From: Microstegium vimineum
Lineage: Eukaryota > Streptophyta > Magnoliopsida > Poales > Poaceae
Direction of reading: 5' to 3'
Length of the DNA: 64,000 nucleotides
NCBI GenBank assembly: GCA_022036555.1
Contig: CM039126.1
Location: forward strand, 1,886,676-1,950,675
The position numbers and the translations under genes were made by a program. The notes beneath the pieces were generated by a model, which was not told where the DNA came from, did no database searches, and was given only the letters and a program-made list of their open reading frames with translations. This document shows, in pieces, positions 1 through 10,244 of the stretch; the stretch's first letter is position 1; each line of letters begins with the position of its first letter.

Positions 1-102
1 CCAGAAGAGCTGCTGGACCAGATTGAAGCCGCCGCGGAGGAGCCCGCGGCTGTTTTGGCCGCCAAGCTTGACGATGAGGTCTTCCCACCGCCAGAAGAGT
101 GA
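1..102 (+). CDS. C-terminal end of an antisense retrotransposon ORF (partial)
   Basis: The plus-strand frame starting at base 1 is open to a TGA at 100-102 and encodes a 33-residue acidic, Ala/Pro/Glu-rich tail ending PPPEE. It lies antisense to the gag-protease reading frame of its own element, downstream of the protease. That is where Tat-lineage elements often carry an extra antisense ORF, in rice relatives usually annotated as a putative gypsy-type transposon protein. The body of the protein lies outside the window, so the family assignment is inferred from position and composition only. Confidence 0.45.
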   Translation, partial: PEELLDQIEAAAEEPAAVLAAKLDDEVFPPPEE

Positions 103-699
103 CCCTGCATGGTCGATAATCAGGGCCGAGGGCCCTTCTAACAAACAATTTAAGTTATCCTTTGGTACGATGCGCCCTGGTGGGCTTTGGACAAGTTTTT
201 ACTGCTCCTTAGTAAGCTTGTTTTATGTTTGTTTGTTTGTTTTCTTGTCACCACATATTTTCCGTTTCGATCTACTTGCTTAACCTTTTCCTGGTAAGAG
301 GTTTGATCTGCCCGGATGGGTGGTCGGGTGGAAGTACTTGGCTCCAGGGAGTCGGAGTACCTCGCGGCCCGTTGCCGCGGTCTGGTAAAATTTTCTCCCT
401 TGGTCGGGAGAGGCGAAGTTTTCGTTCAGCGGGAATAAGTGTGGGTCTTTGCGCGAAAAAAGCTTTTTGGAGAGAAAAACAGGGGGTTCCTCCCTTTCCA
501 GCCCCCGAGCGAGGTGTGCTCTAGCGCGCGCCGGGAGTGCACCTTGCTAAGTGATTGGTCCGAGAGTTCCCTTATTTTTTTCCTCGAACTTTTTTGCTTA
601 AAGAAGGTTACATGCGTATATACAATGCGCTAGAGTATTTAATAAAAGTAGGTAAATGACATAGTTGTTGGTGCTCTGGGCGTCCGAGCTCCTCGCGCT
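103..699. other. Non-coding 3' region of the RIRE2-like element
   Basis: This is the stretch between the antisense ORF stop and the protease stop. It contains GC-rich blocks with short runs of C and G, and T-rich patches (205-260, 560-600). The short ORFs here have no recognisable domain. I see no LTR edge or polypurine tract, so the 3' LTR should lie to the left of the window. Confidence 0.5.
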
Positions 700-1098
700 C
701 TAGAGGTCGACGTCCATCTTGTCTGCGGCCTCGATCGCCGCCACCAACTCCTCGCTACGCACATCGGCCATGGCGCTCTCGCAACAGTCCACCTCGCACT
801 GGTACGCCACCTTGACATCGGAGGTGACTGTGATGATGCCGCACGGCCCCGGCATCTTGAGCTTGAGGTAAGTGTAGTTGGGGATGGCCATGAACTTCGC
901 GTAGCACGGCCTCCCTAGCACCGCGTGGTAAGTTCAGCGGTAAGCTATGACCTCGAAGGTGAGGTGCTCGCTTCGGAAGTTGTCCGGGTCCCCTAGAGGT
1001 ATCGTTTTTCTTCCGGGGATGATTCCCTGGAAGGCAGCCCCCGAGGATCGGAGCTTCTCCCTACGTAGGCCGAGGGCCTCGAAAGCATTGAAGTACAT
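700..1098 (-). pseudogene. Aspartic protease domain, C-terminal half (RIRE2-like)
   Basis: The minus-strand frame continues across the insertion from 22749 with residues for NAFEALGL, a GII-PGRKTIPLGD strand and the conserved LGRPCYAKFMAIPNYTYLKL block. This is the flap and C-terminal part of a Ty3 protease. One in-frame TGA lies at about 931-933, just before TYHAVLGRP, and the frame ends at a TAG at 700-702 after an acidic tail. The active-site half is 21.6 kb away at 22749-22800, so no intact protease can be made. I see no reverse transcriptase after it, which supports a non-autonomous or truncated element. Confidence 0.8.
1094..1098. repeat. Target-site duplication TACAT, left
   Basis: TACAT directly precedes the Athila-like LTR start TGTTGACA at 1099 and recurs at 22749-22753, directly after the other LTR ends TGTCAACA. 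A 5-bp duplication is normal for Ty3 integrase. Confidence 0.92.
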
Positions 1099-2581
1099 TG
1101 TTGACAGTCGTTAAGTATCAATTTTTATATGTCAACAAGAGCTAAAAAGGACTTGAATGAATCACCACCATAAACTTAGGGGGTCTAACTAACAGATTTC
1201 CACAAGTTTTGGTGAGTTTATGTTTTTACAGGGAGTTATCAGGAAAAGAACCAAAGAAGGTCCACATATCATGTTTACATAGAGAGAAATGACCTCCGCA
1301 CAAGAAAAGAATACCCAGGAAGACTCTAGAAGAGACTGGACCGAGCCAGAGGCCAAGTGGGCCCAGGCCCAGGGCGCCCGCCCTGCCCCGATGGCCAATC
1401 ACAGTGAACTTCGCTGATCGTGCCTAACTACCTTTGAGGATGAATCTAAACCACTCGATTAAGGTCGGTTTGATCCGACGGTCCACGTTCATTTGAGGAG
1501 GCTAAATAAGCAAGGCCCTGCCACCCCTGAGGAGAGGAGAAATCATTATTAGAGGAAGCCATAAAAGCTAGGGTTTCATATCCCTCTCTCCACCAGAGAA
1601 TTAGAATAGCTACTTCCAATTCCTTAAAGGATTGATTAGATAGATCTAGAGAAGTAGAGCATCGCGCTATGGATTTTGGATCTTTGTCATAAAGATTGGT
1701 ATTATCTTGTATCTTTCTCTACGACTTTATTCTTAATATCATTATGTTTCTATTTATTATGTTCTTAGTTTGTTCTAGTTCAATACTTGATATAGTTATG
1801 ATTGATAATGAGTTTATGTATGAGTTTGCAAAGCGCTTAGCCTTCACCCTAGGGGGGTTAAGTGGTAGATCACATGTAAGCGTGGTGCTTAGATGCTATT
1901 TACCTGCAAATGTATCCTATTGGCCGGGTCACGTGGTAGTTCGTGGAAGTGATAGTTCCATTGATTCTTATATAGTCCACCCCCCGTTGGTAGGATAGGC
2001 AAAATTTGTATTGCGGAGTAAATCTTGTTATATCCTGGCTTACTTTAGCGATGTTCCTTATACATAGATGAAGAGTCCGTTATGCTATATATGATTGTAT
2101 ATGTGCTAGAGTAGATTATGACTTAATAGATTAGAACCTACTTAGAAGTTATTCTCTTACTAGTCCGATGTCACCTTACATTTATATGGAGTAGTCTATC
2201 TCTAATCTCTGTGTTATTTATCCTTGAGCTTACACTTCAATATCTTTATTATTATTATTATGGCTTACCCCCTGCCGAAGAAAGTGACTATGTGATTGAG
2301 CTTTCTCATAAGTAATCATGTTTTTCAAGTCCATCTCTAGTCTAAACCTTTGATAGTTCATGCCACCAATGTTTGCTTTTCCTTTAGCAAAATTATAAAT
2401 AAACGATACCTGGAATTACTTCCTGGTGAAGTGCTACAATTGGTATTTTATCTGTGCGCTTGCGGATAGAATAAATTTATTTTTTAGAGAGCCTTTACAT
2501 TCATAAATACCACCGCACATTTCTAGCGCCATGTTGGGGATGACAACCTAGTATTCAAAGTGGTGTTAAGAAATGTCGACA
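1099..2581 (+). repeat. 5' LTR of the Athila-like element
   Basis: The 1483-bp LTR is recognised by its match to 21640-22748. It is longer because it holds about 390 bp (roughly 1700-2095) that the 3' LTR lacks. The TATA position reads TAAATAAG (1503-1510) where the 3' LTR has TATATAAG, so the promoter of this copy is probably weakened. The 3' portion, with GATACCTGGAAT and CGCTTGCGGAT, is also recognisable in the LTR at 62219-63708. Confidence 0.88.
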
Positions 2582-2589
2582 AGCATTTC

Positions 2590-2608
2590 TGGCGCCGTTG
2601 CCGGGAAC
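2590..2608 (+). promoter_or_regulatory. Primer-binding site
   Basis: TGGCGCCGTTGCCGGGAAC begins 9 bases after the LTR end. TGGCGCCGTTGCCGGGGA is the classic Athila/Tat-type site, usually assigned to tRNA-Asp. The tRNA identity is from family knowledge; the motif is seen. Confidence 0.85.
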
Positions 2609-2856
2609 ATAAAACATCGGTACGCATAGAATATAGATTTATTTTAAAATTAGACTATGGAGAGAAATTGCATGAACAGCTACTCAAATGAGAACCTCAT
2701 AACAAGGCACCTCTGCTTTGGCAGGATAACCCCTGTTGTTTTCTATGTTTATATTTCTATACAGGGTATTGCAGGATTGACTTTGATACATTCAACTCTT
2801 CATCATTAGAATCAAAGCAATCAAGAAAGAAAAGCTAGCCACCAATCTCTGAAGCT

Positions 2857-4803
2857 ATGGCACAAAAGACCCTACGAGAATTCTCTGCTCCAAGCATTGA
2901 GAATATTCGTAATGGTCCGGTACTTGAGGTAGAAGAATTTGAATTTGAACTCAAGCCAAGCCTCATCAATATGGTGCAAGCTACACAATTCAGTGGAAAG
3001 GCACATGAAGATGCTAGTGCACATTTGCAGAATTTCTTAGAGATCGAAAGCACAATCATCATCAATGGAATCACCCAGGACATCATACTGCTTCACCTCT
3101 TTCCATTCTCACTTATGGGAAGAGCGAGGAAGTGGTTTTACACCAACAAGGAAGATATCAACACTTGGGAAAATTGTTCAAATGCCTTTCTAGCAAAGTT
3201 CTTCCCTATAGGCAAAACCAATGCCTTAAGAGGAAGGATTGCAAATTTTCAACAGAAGAAATCAGAAACCATTCCAGAAGCATGGGAGAATTTTCAAGGA
3301 TACTTATCAGATTGCCCTCATCATGGAATGGCAGGATGGTTACTCATGCAGACCCTTTACCATGGATTAATTCAGAAAGCTCGTGAGTGCCTAGATGCAT
3401 CTGCTGGAGGATGATTTTTGGAACTTACACTTGGAAGAGCAGAGATACTTATGGAAAAGATAGCAGAAAACCAAAGCTGGTCCCAAGAAAAAGTTCAACA
3501 TTGTCACCAAACAGAAGAAATACCCGAGGAAGTAAATGCACTATCAACCAAGATGGATGATTTACTCCATTGGCTTGACCAGAGGGCCAAATATAAAGAA
3601 GATCGAAGGGCCATTGAGATGGCATACAAATGTCCACATCAACCCACTCCAAGTCAATCCAATAGCAAAGGTATGAATTCAGGTAATAAGCAAACTACCT
3701 TGAGGAATTTAATTGCGCAACAAACTAAAATTAATTCGAATCTTGAGCAAAGGCTAGATACAAATGAATCTTCTTTAAAAGATATACATAATAAAATGGA
3801 TTTTCTAGTGTTTGCTTTTGATGAACAAAACATTCTTAATAAAAAGGTAGAACTTAGGTTAGCAGAGCTAGCTACTGTTTTGCCTGTTGCCACTAACATT
3901 GAGCAGGTAAAGAATATAACTACAAGAGGAGGGAAATCCACCAGAGATCCCCCTCATCCAAGAGGAACAAGAAGAGCACCGGCAATACCAGTAGCAGTAG
4001 AAGAAGAAAATCCCACTGAAACAGAAGAATTGCTACAAGCTCCAAACAACCAAGAAATGAGAAAAGATTACCATGACACCAACTATTTACCATTTCCTAT
4101 AAGGAACAGAGGACTGCAGTCGGATGAGCAGTTTGGAAAGTTCGTAGAGGTTATCCAGAAGTTATATGTTAACATACCTCTACTTGATGCCATACAGGTC
4201 CCTACATATGCAAAGTACATCAGAGATATTCTTAACAAGAAGAGACCACTGCCATCGACTGAAGTGATCAAGCTGACAGAAGAATGTAGTGCGGCCATCC
4301 TGAACAAGTCACCAAAGAATAAAAAGGATCCAGGATACCCCACTATTGATTGCTCGATCGGAAAACAACACTTCAACAATGCACTTTGTGATCTTGGAGC
4401 AAGTGTCAGTGTGATGCCCTCATCAGTCTACAAGAAGCTTGATTATGCAACACTAGAACCAACATCAATGTGCCTGCAACTAGCAGATCAAACAATTCGA
4501 TACCCATTGGGCATGGCTGAGAACATTCCAGTCAAGATAAGAGATTTCTTTGTGTCAGTAGACTTCGTGGTACTGGACATGAGCCCTGACTCTAAAGTGT
4601 CCATCATCCTTGAAAGACCATTCTTGAGCACCGCCAACGCCCACATTGATGTCGGAAAGGGAGAAATTAAGTTCAACATAAACGGTCAAGAAGAACGCTT
4701 CACATTCAATCCTAGACCAGAAAACAAATCCACAGTGAAGAAAGTTGACGAAGAGGAATCACCAGAGACATCACCTCTGGAGATGAGTACATCAGAAGAG
4801 TGA
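2857..4803 (+). pseudogene. Athila-like gag-protease ORF with one in-frame TGA
   Basis: A single frame runs from ATG 2857 to TGA 4801-4803 (about 648 codons), broken once by TGA at 3412-3414 inside a SAGG-F-LELTLGRA segment that is normally continuous. The N-terminal 185 residues are a retrotransposon gag (capsid-like) domain with the FPFSLMGRARKWFY block. The middle is a low-complexity, coiled linker containing ITTRGGKST. The C-terminal third carries a protease with the active-site segment CDLGASVSVMPSSVYKK (about 4385-4435) and an ILERPFLSTANA strand. No polymerase follows. The start is the first ATG after the primer-binding site; there is no frameshift, so the lesion may be recent. Confidence 0.85.
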
Positions 4804-5276
4804 AGTTAATTTGGAGGTTCAGTTTGGGGGACCCTAAAATCTCGAACCCTCACCGGAAGGTAAATTGGTACTTATCCATATCACTTGCATATTTAAATTC
4901 TTTCATTAATCATGTTTACTTCTATAATATCCAAAATCCCCGCATAAATAATCTCTATGGCGTGTAACAACCCATATTTATTAATTATAGTGGTGGCATA
5001 AAAATAATTTTTTTTAATCTTTCTTAGTAAGTTTTTATTCCTGCATTTTATTTACCAAGTTTCTAGAAGCATGACCCACATCCTTTGGTCCCACATGTCA
5101 TAGAATCCACCTCACATACATCACATCACATTATTGCATCCACTTACACCCATTACAACCACCAGACATCTTCCATCCACGACCAATAATTTTGCATGAA
5201 GACACAACTTGTGAGGTCGAGAGCAAAGATCAGCCTTTTTGGTGCCCAAAGTGGGGCGGCCGCCCATACCACTAGG

Positions 5277-5310
5277 GCGCCTGCCCTGTCCCCTGCTCCT
5301 CCTATAAAAT
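5277..5310 (+). promoter_or_regulatory. Candidate internal promoter for the Athila third ORF
   Basis: TATAAAAT at 5303-5310 lies just after GGGCGCCTGCCCTG. The LTR has the same GGGCGCCYGCCCTG motif ahead of its own TATA. Before the nested insertion, the third-ORF start (18411) would have been about 350 bp downstream. Promoter function is inferred from TATA, motif and position. Confidence 0.5.
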
Positions 5311-5452
5311 ACATCCTCCAACCTCTTCTTCACACCACACACACTCCAGAAAACATCTCCAACTTTGAGTTTCCGAGTTCCAGTAGTTCTGCTCCTTTGA
5401 GAGAAAGAAGAAGAGAGTGGGAAGGAAGAGAAGAGTAGAAAGAGTTTGCTTG

Positions 5453-5457
5453 AAGAG
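5453..5457. repeat. Target-site duplication AAGAG of the nested Tat element
   Basis: AAGAG precedes TGTTGACA at 5458 and recurs at 18208-18212 after TGTCAACA. Confidence 0.92.
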
Positions 5458-6476
5458 TGTTGACACAAAAAGCGTCAGGATCTGCGAACACCTCGGGCTA
5501 TTACCCGAATTCGATATCCGAGGGCGTGCCAGTCGATTTGACGAGTTAATCCACAAGGACGATAACTAGAATAAAATCTGAGCAGGACAACGGCGATACG
5601 CCCGGATGCCAAGACTCAGATTTTATCAGGATAACTAGAGCAGAGCTGAACGAGACAACAGCGATGCGCCCGGATGCCAAAGCTCAGAGGTACTCCCACG
5701 CGGAACTTACAAGGTTTTGACGGAGATCAAGATGATGCAGCCCGTCGAAGCTTGAAGAACTCGTAGATAAACTAAGACTAATGCAATAAAGGGTAAATTG
5801 CGATAAAAGTAGAATAAGAGTAAATTGATTTGTTTTTGATATGATTGATATTGATACACGCAGCCCTTGGGTACATATTTATACTCCCGCATAGAGAGTT
5901 GTATAGAGACACGACCCGTACCTTTCCTAAAACAAACTCCTGATTTTAAGGAAACTGACTTGCGCAGGAGTCAGATCTAAAATAACAACATTATTTTCCT
6001 AAACAAACACGCCTATTTTAAAAGGAAAACAAAAGACTCATGCAAGAGTCAGACTCAAACCACTATAATAATACTGGTATAAAATCTCCAGTTTCCTTAT
6101 ATCTTCGCTTCGATGAAAACTTTCCATCGGCAGACTGCTTCAATCCGCTACTTCCTTCTTTCACCACCAGCAATCCTTCACTGACGTCAACCGCCAAGTC
6201 ATCCTGTGCCTATCGGTACCCCATGCTCATCGGCAATCGGCATCGGCAACATCCCCTCATCGGCAATCGGCAACTTTGCAATCCTGGTGACCTGACTTCA
6301 TCAATCAACCTTTATCGGCAAGAACCATCCAGCTTTCATCGGCAACAAACTCACCCTTCTTATAGTGCACTCCCATCGGTAAATTTTACCGATGACTTCT
6401 TGATGCCGATAGAAAATGGCCATCGATTCGCGCAAGTCTTGACTCATTTGACACGTGCCGAAAAAAGGTGTCAACA
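5458..6476 (-). repeat. 3' LTR of the Tat element
   Basis: The 1019-bp LTR has the perfect terminal inverted octamer TGTTGACA/TGTCAACA. A 320-bp portion (6125-6425) is packed with ATCGGCA and related motifs, including a dyad ATCGGTAAATTTTACCGAT at 6375-6393. Confidence 0.92.
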
Positions 6477-6495
6477 CATGCCCCCCAATTTCGGA
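6477..6495 (-). promoter_or_regulatory. Polypurine tract
   Basis: On the minus strand a TTGGGGGGCATG segment immediately precedes the 3' LTR, the expected plus-strand priming site. Confidence 0.7.
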
Positions 6496-6734
6496 GTGTA
6501 GAATATTTTACGCGCCAAAATTTTCTCCATTGTAGTCGTTCCTTCCGAGATAACTGCACAACTTCCTCGATTCCCGCGCACAGAACCACAATTTATTAAT
6601 AAAATTCCTCGATCATAGCACAAAGAGTTGTAAATCTGACAATATCTCCTTGATTATTGCGCACATCCACCACAGGCCTCTCCACATTCCTGTACAGTAT
6701 GAGCAGAAATTCAAAAATACCCCTGACCCAGGTC

Positions 6735-6741
6735 TATAAAA
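6735..6741 (+). promoter_or_regulatory. TATA box of the antisense gene
   Basis: TATAAAA lies 156 bp upstream of the proposed start codon at 6897, on the strand opposite to gag-pol and outside the LTR. The spacing fits a plant promoter with a C-rich 5' leader (6760-6896). Confidence 0.55.
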
Positions 6742-6896
6742 GTTACCACGATCCAACTTACTTTTTACCCTAGGCCCACTTTCACTTTTCACCTGCCTTC
6801 GTCTTCAACCTCCGGCGGCGCCTCCGAAGAATCCGAGCTCAAGCAACAGTACTCTCCCCAAGCCAAGTACGAACCACAAGAACTCCCTCAGCTCCA

Positions 6897-9800
6897 ATGG
6901 CGATCCAAGTTGACATCCCCAAGGTAAATCCATTTCCTTCTTACTCTTTCTGCAAGTCCCTTGTCCGTATGAATCCATAATCTTCCCCTTTCCTTCTTTG
7001 ATTCCTTCGTCTCTTTTCTTTTCGAAACCTAGGAACTGTACAACAAAGTAGTAATCCCTCTCGAGCAGTCCAGCTTCACCTGCCTAGGCCCAATGGGAAA
7101 TCCTGACCCTAGCTATCTGATCAATGCGGAAGTCAACCGTATTCCATTCAGGTCTGAAAGCTTTAGTTTAGGATTATGGAAGGATGCCTTCCGTTCATGG
7201 CCCAAGCCTACCAAGGGGTGGAAGAACTGGTACCTTAGGGTCATTAGAACACAGCAAGTCTACTGGTCAGAACGCAATCTGGATCAGTGCATCAGGCTCT
7301 CCATTGCCGATATGGAGAAAAATGAGAACATGCTGATAGCGGTCTCCTACTTCTGGTCTGACACCATGAACGCCTTCCTATTCAGACATGGACCAGCCAC
7401 CCCTACCCTTGCCGATGTGCACATGCTGACCGGCCTTGATGTTTCTTCCGATGATGTCTCAACATTATTCCATCGGAAAGCTAAGCATAAAGTGAACACA
7501 CGAAACATTGGCGGCTGGACCGGTTACATTCAAGAGCACCAGAAGACCGGATCGGTAGGGCAAAGAGAGCACGCCACCTTTCTGAACATGTGGCTGGAGA
7601 AATTTATTTTCTGTGGCAAAACTGTCAGACCAACCACTATGTACCTCCCAGCAGCAGAGCTTCTAGCCGACGGAACAAGACTCCCTCTCGGCCGATATCT
7701 TCTTGGATCAGTGTACCGCCTTCTACACCAAGTGTCCAAGAAGCTGTTGTTAGGTGAGCCCATCGGCAACCTTGGAGGCCCTTGGTGGTTCATAAACATG
7801 TGGTTAAATGCACACATGTACAAAGTCCTCCAGTTTGACTTGTTTGCTCAGCAATTCCTAAGGGACATATCGGAAAATTACAAATACGGAGATGGTGAAT
7901 CGGCAACTCGTCCTCCACTCAACTTCGGAGAGGCCATCATAGTGTTACCAGGGACCGATGCCGACGCAGAGCAGTTTGGTCTATTCTTCCAGAAATTTTA
8001 CAACGGAATCCCTGCTTCAGAACGGCTCTGGTGGCCATACATTGATGAGAACAACCAATTTCCGCTACTATTCAACCTTACCGATGGGAATGTGCCTCAA
8101 AATCAAATAATCATGAAGGCCAGTATCGTTCCCCGAGCTATCCCAGTCAATATTTTCGGAACCGGGAAGAACGCCCCTCCATCCTTCGAGTTCTACTACC
8201 CATCGGCGGCGGCAAGACGACTGGCATTTGGCCAACTGCCGATCAAGCTCTACTACTCCAAGGTGATAAAACCAAGGTAGACCATCTCCAATGCCGATAC
8301 GTTAGATATTGACTTATCCTCCTGGGCACCAACATCTTTCATCACGAATGAATACAAATTTTGGTGGCAAGAATGGAGATATCAACTATTTGCCAAGTCA
8401 TCACACTACTATCGGCATATGATTGACGCCAACCACATCATCCCCGATGACGCAGTAAGTTTTTAATCCCGATGCATTCCTCATTACTTTATTCTTATCA
8501 TTGGCATCTGACCTCCTTACGCTTGACAGGTTGACGATCCGATCCCTAAGATGAGCAATAGTGGCAAGCCCTTCAACCTCCGAATGATGAGCCCTATATC
8601 ACTCATCAGCAATAACGCCCCCACACTGGCTGCCTTCACCCCTCAGAAGGTACCCAAATCGACGTCTGCAAAAACCAAGGCTACATTGGCTGCTGCTGCT
8701 GCCTTGACATGGGTTTTTGCAGTAAATCTCATCTTCACTCATACCGATCACATACTATTTCATCGGCAACATTTTACTTTACGTAACTTGCACTAAATAT
8801 TTTCAGGCAATGAGGTCATCGGCAGCTGCTCCAAGTACACAAGCATCTCCAAGTCCTGCTGCCGATGCCCCCCAGGCTTCATCGAAACGAGCTGGCTCTC
8901 CCACTGCCGCACCAAGGAAGAAAAGGCGCCTGAGATTAGCCACCCCATCTTCGCCATCGACTCCAGTCGCATCACCAGCTGCCGACGTGCCAACGGCAGA
9001 ACCATCATCGGCTGCTATCCCTGATCATCCACTAGACGACATCCCTGACCAGGAGGTAACTCCACCCGCTGCAACAGCGGAGGCGACATCAGCATCAACA
9101 CCTTCACTAGCCGAAACCCCCGACGAGAGAACGGTGTCGCCACCACATGAGCCAGCCGCCACAGCGGAAGCAACACCAGTAGCAGTGCCACCAGCACCCA
9201 CGGTGTCACCTACTTCTCCAACAAAAGCCCGCTCATCGGCAACGGCTGCCGATCTCCAGGATGAAGCTGTACCAGCCGACATGCCAAGTCCTAGGCAAGA
9301 AATTCGCTTCAAGATGGTAAGTCGGTTACCAAATTCGTAGTATAATCTTATAATCGGCGCATTTTAACTTCTTCTTTTTCAGGCCCAAGATTCCCCGGAC
9401 AGCCTATTTTCCTTCAGCATCAACCCTCAAGAGGACGAACACCCAGAAGGCCCTGCTCCAGCAGACAGTCTATTCTCCTTTGCTGTTAACATCCCTAATG
9501 AGGATGAGGACGAAGAAAATTCTGCTCCAGCTCTATCGGCAGAGATCAAATCCAAGCTCGAAGCACTCCTCTCCCTGCTGCAACAAGATACATCCCAGCT
9601 CATCCAGGATTCGACTGCAGCAAGGACAGCTTTCAAAGATATCCAAGGCCAACTCTCTGTCGATACAGAAGAGATCCTCCTCCAAGCAGTATTTCTGGAA
9701 AGTAAACAACTCCAATACCAAAAGCTTTCCCGTCGCATAGCCGATAGGAATGCTCAATCCAAGCTTACAGAAGAAATGCTCAAGCACAAGCACGTTGCCA

Positions 9801-10129
9801 ATGAGAGGCATAAAGATATCGGTCAAGCAGAAGCTTCTGGCATTAATCTTGACCAAGAATTCATTCAGTTATCGGCAAAGAAAGAAGAGCTGCAGGCCGA
9901 GTTAAGAAAAGTTGAAGAAGCCTTGAACGCAGTCAACCAAAAGAAAGCCCAACTGCCCGACACTATCAAAGCCCTACGTCGAGAAAGGGATAGCAATGCC
10001 CGACAAGCCATCGCTCTGAAGAGGAAAATCAGGTCGATCGAAGGGACTGCCGACGCCGATGCCAAGGAGATGGAGGAAATAGAGCAAATTCGCCTGCGTG
10101 CGATATTAGCCATCCAATCCTTATTGTAA
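6897..10129 (+). pseudogene. Antisense plant-mobile-domain / coiled-coil gene (five exons, one nonsense codon)
   Basis: Five exons can be joined in one frame: 6897-6923, 7033-8454, 8530-8721, 8807-9316 and 9383-10129, about 965 codons. All four introns are GT-AG and phase 0. Exon 2 encodes a plant mobile domain (PMD, aminotransferase-like), with an FRSWPKPTKGWKNWYLR start, a TPTLADVHMLTGLDV motif and a long helical body. Exon 4 is an Ala/Pro/Thr/Ser-rich linker; exon 5 is a strongly predicted coiled coil with Glu/Lys heptads. One TAG interrupts exon 2 at 8278-8280, with the frame continuing after it. PMDs are known in host silencing proteins and in transposons; its role here is unknown. It converges on pol, whose stop lies 116 bp beyond. 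Confidence 0.8.
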
Positions 10130-10244
10130 TTTATTGTATCGGCCGTCGTAACATTGATACTTGACTTGGCTTTGTAATATAATATCAGTATGTTTTTACC
10201 GATATATTATAACTTCCCTTTCCACCGGCACTCAACTAAACATT
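10130..10244 (+). other. Convergent 3' ends of antisense gene and pol
   Basis: This 115-bp AT-rich spacer separates the antisense-gene stop (10127-10129) from the pol stop (10245-10247, minus strand). GTAATATAATATC and TATATTATAAC stretches suit 3'-end formation in both directions, but no canonical AATAAA is seen. Confidence 0.4.

Larger units (their letters stand above)
1..1098 (-). mobile_element. RIRE2/Tat-like Ty3 LTR retrotransposon, left part
   Basis: This is the downstream part of a minus-strand Ty3/gypsy element whose upstream part lies at 22749-25695. It holds the C-terminal half of an aspartic protease domain (700-1098) and, on the opposite strand, the end of another ORF (1-102). 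In a full-length relative, reverse transcriptase should follow the protease; here the reading frame stops at 700 and an antisense ORF follows instead. I infer a pol-less non-autonomous derivative. The Athila-like element at 1099-22748 interrupts it, with TACAT duplicated at 1094-1098 and 22749-22753. Confidence 0.75.
4804..5457 (+). other. Post-protease spacer with promoter-like segment
   Basis: This non-coding segment runs from the protease stop to the nested insertion. It starts with a G-rich GGTTCAGTTTGGGGGACC block, passes through AT-rich DNA and ends in a C-rich, TATA-containing segment (5245-5345) that looks like a promoter for the third ORF. No reverse transcriptase similarity appears in any frame. 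Confidence 0.6.
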
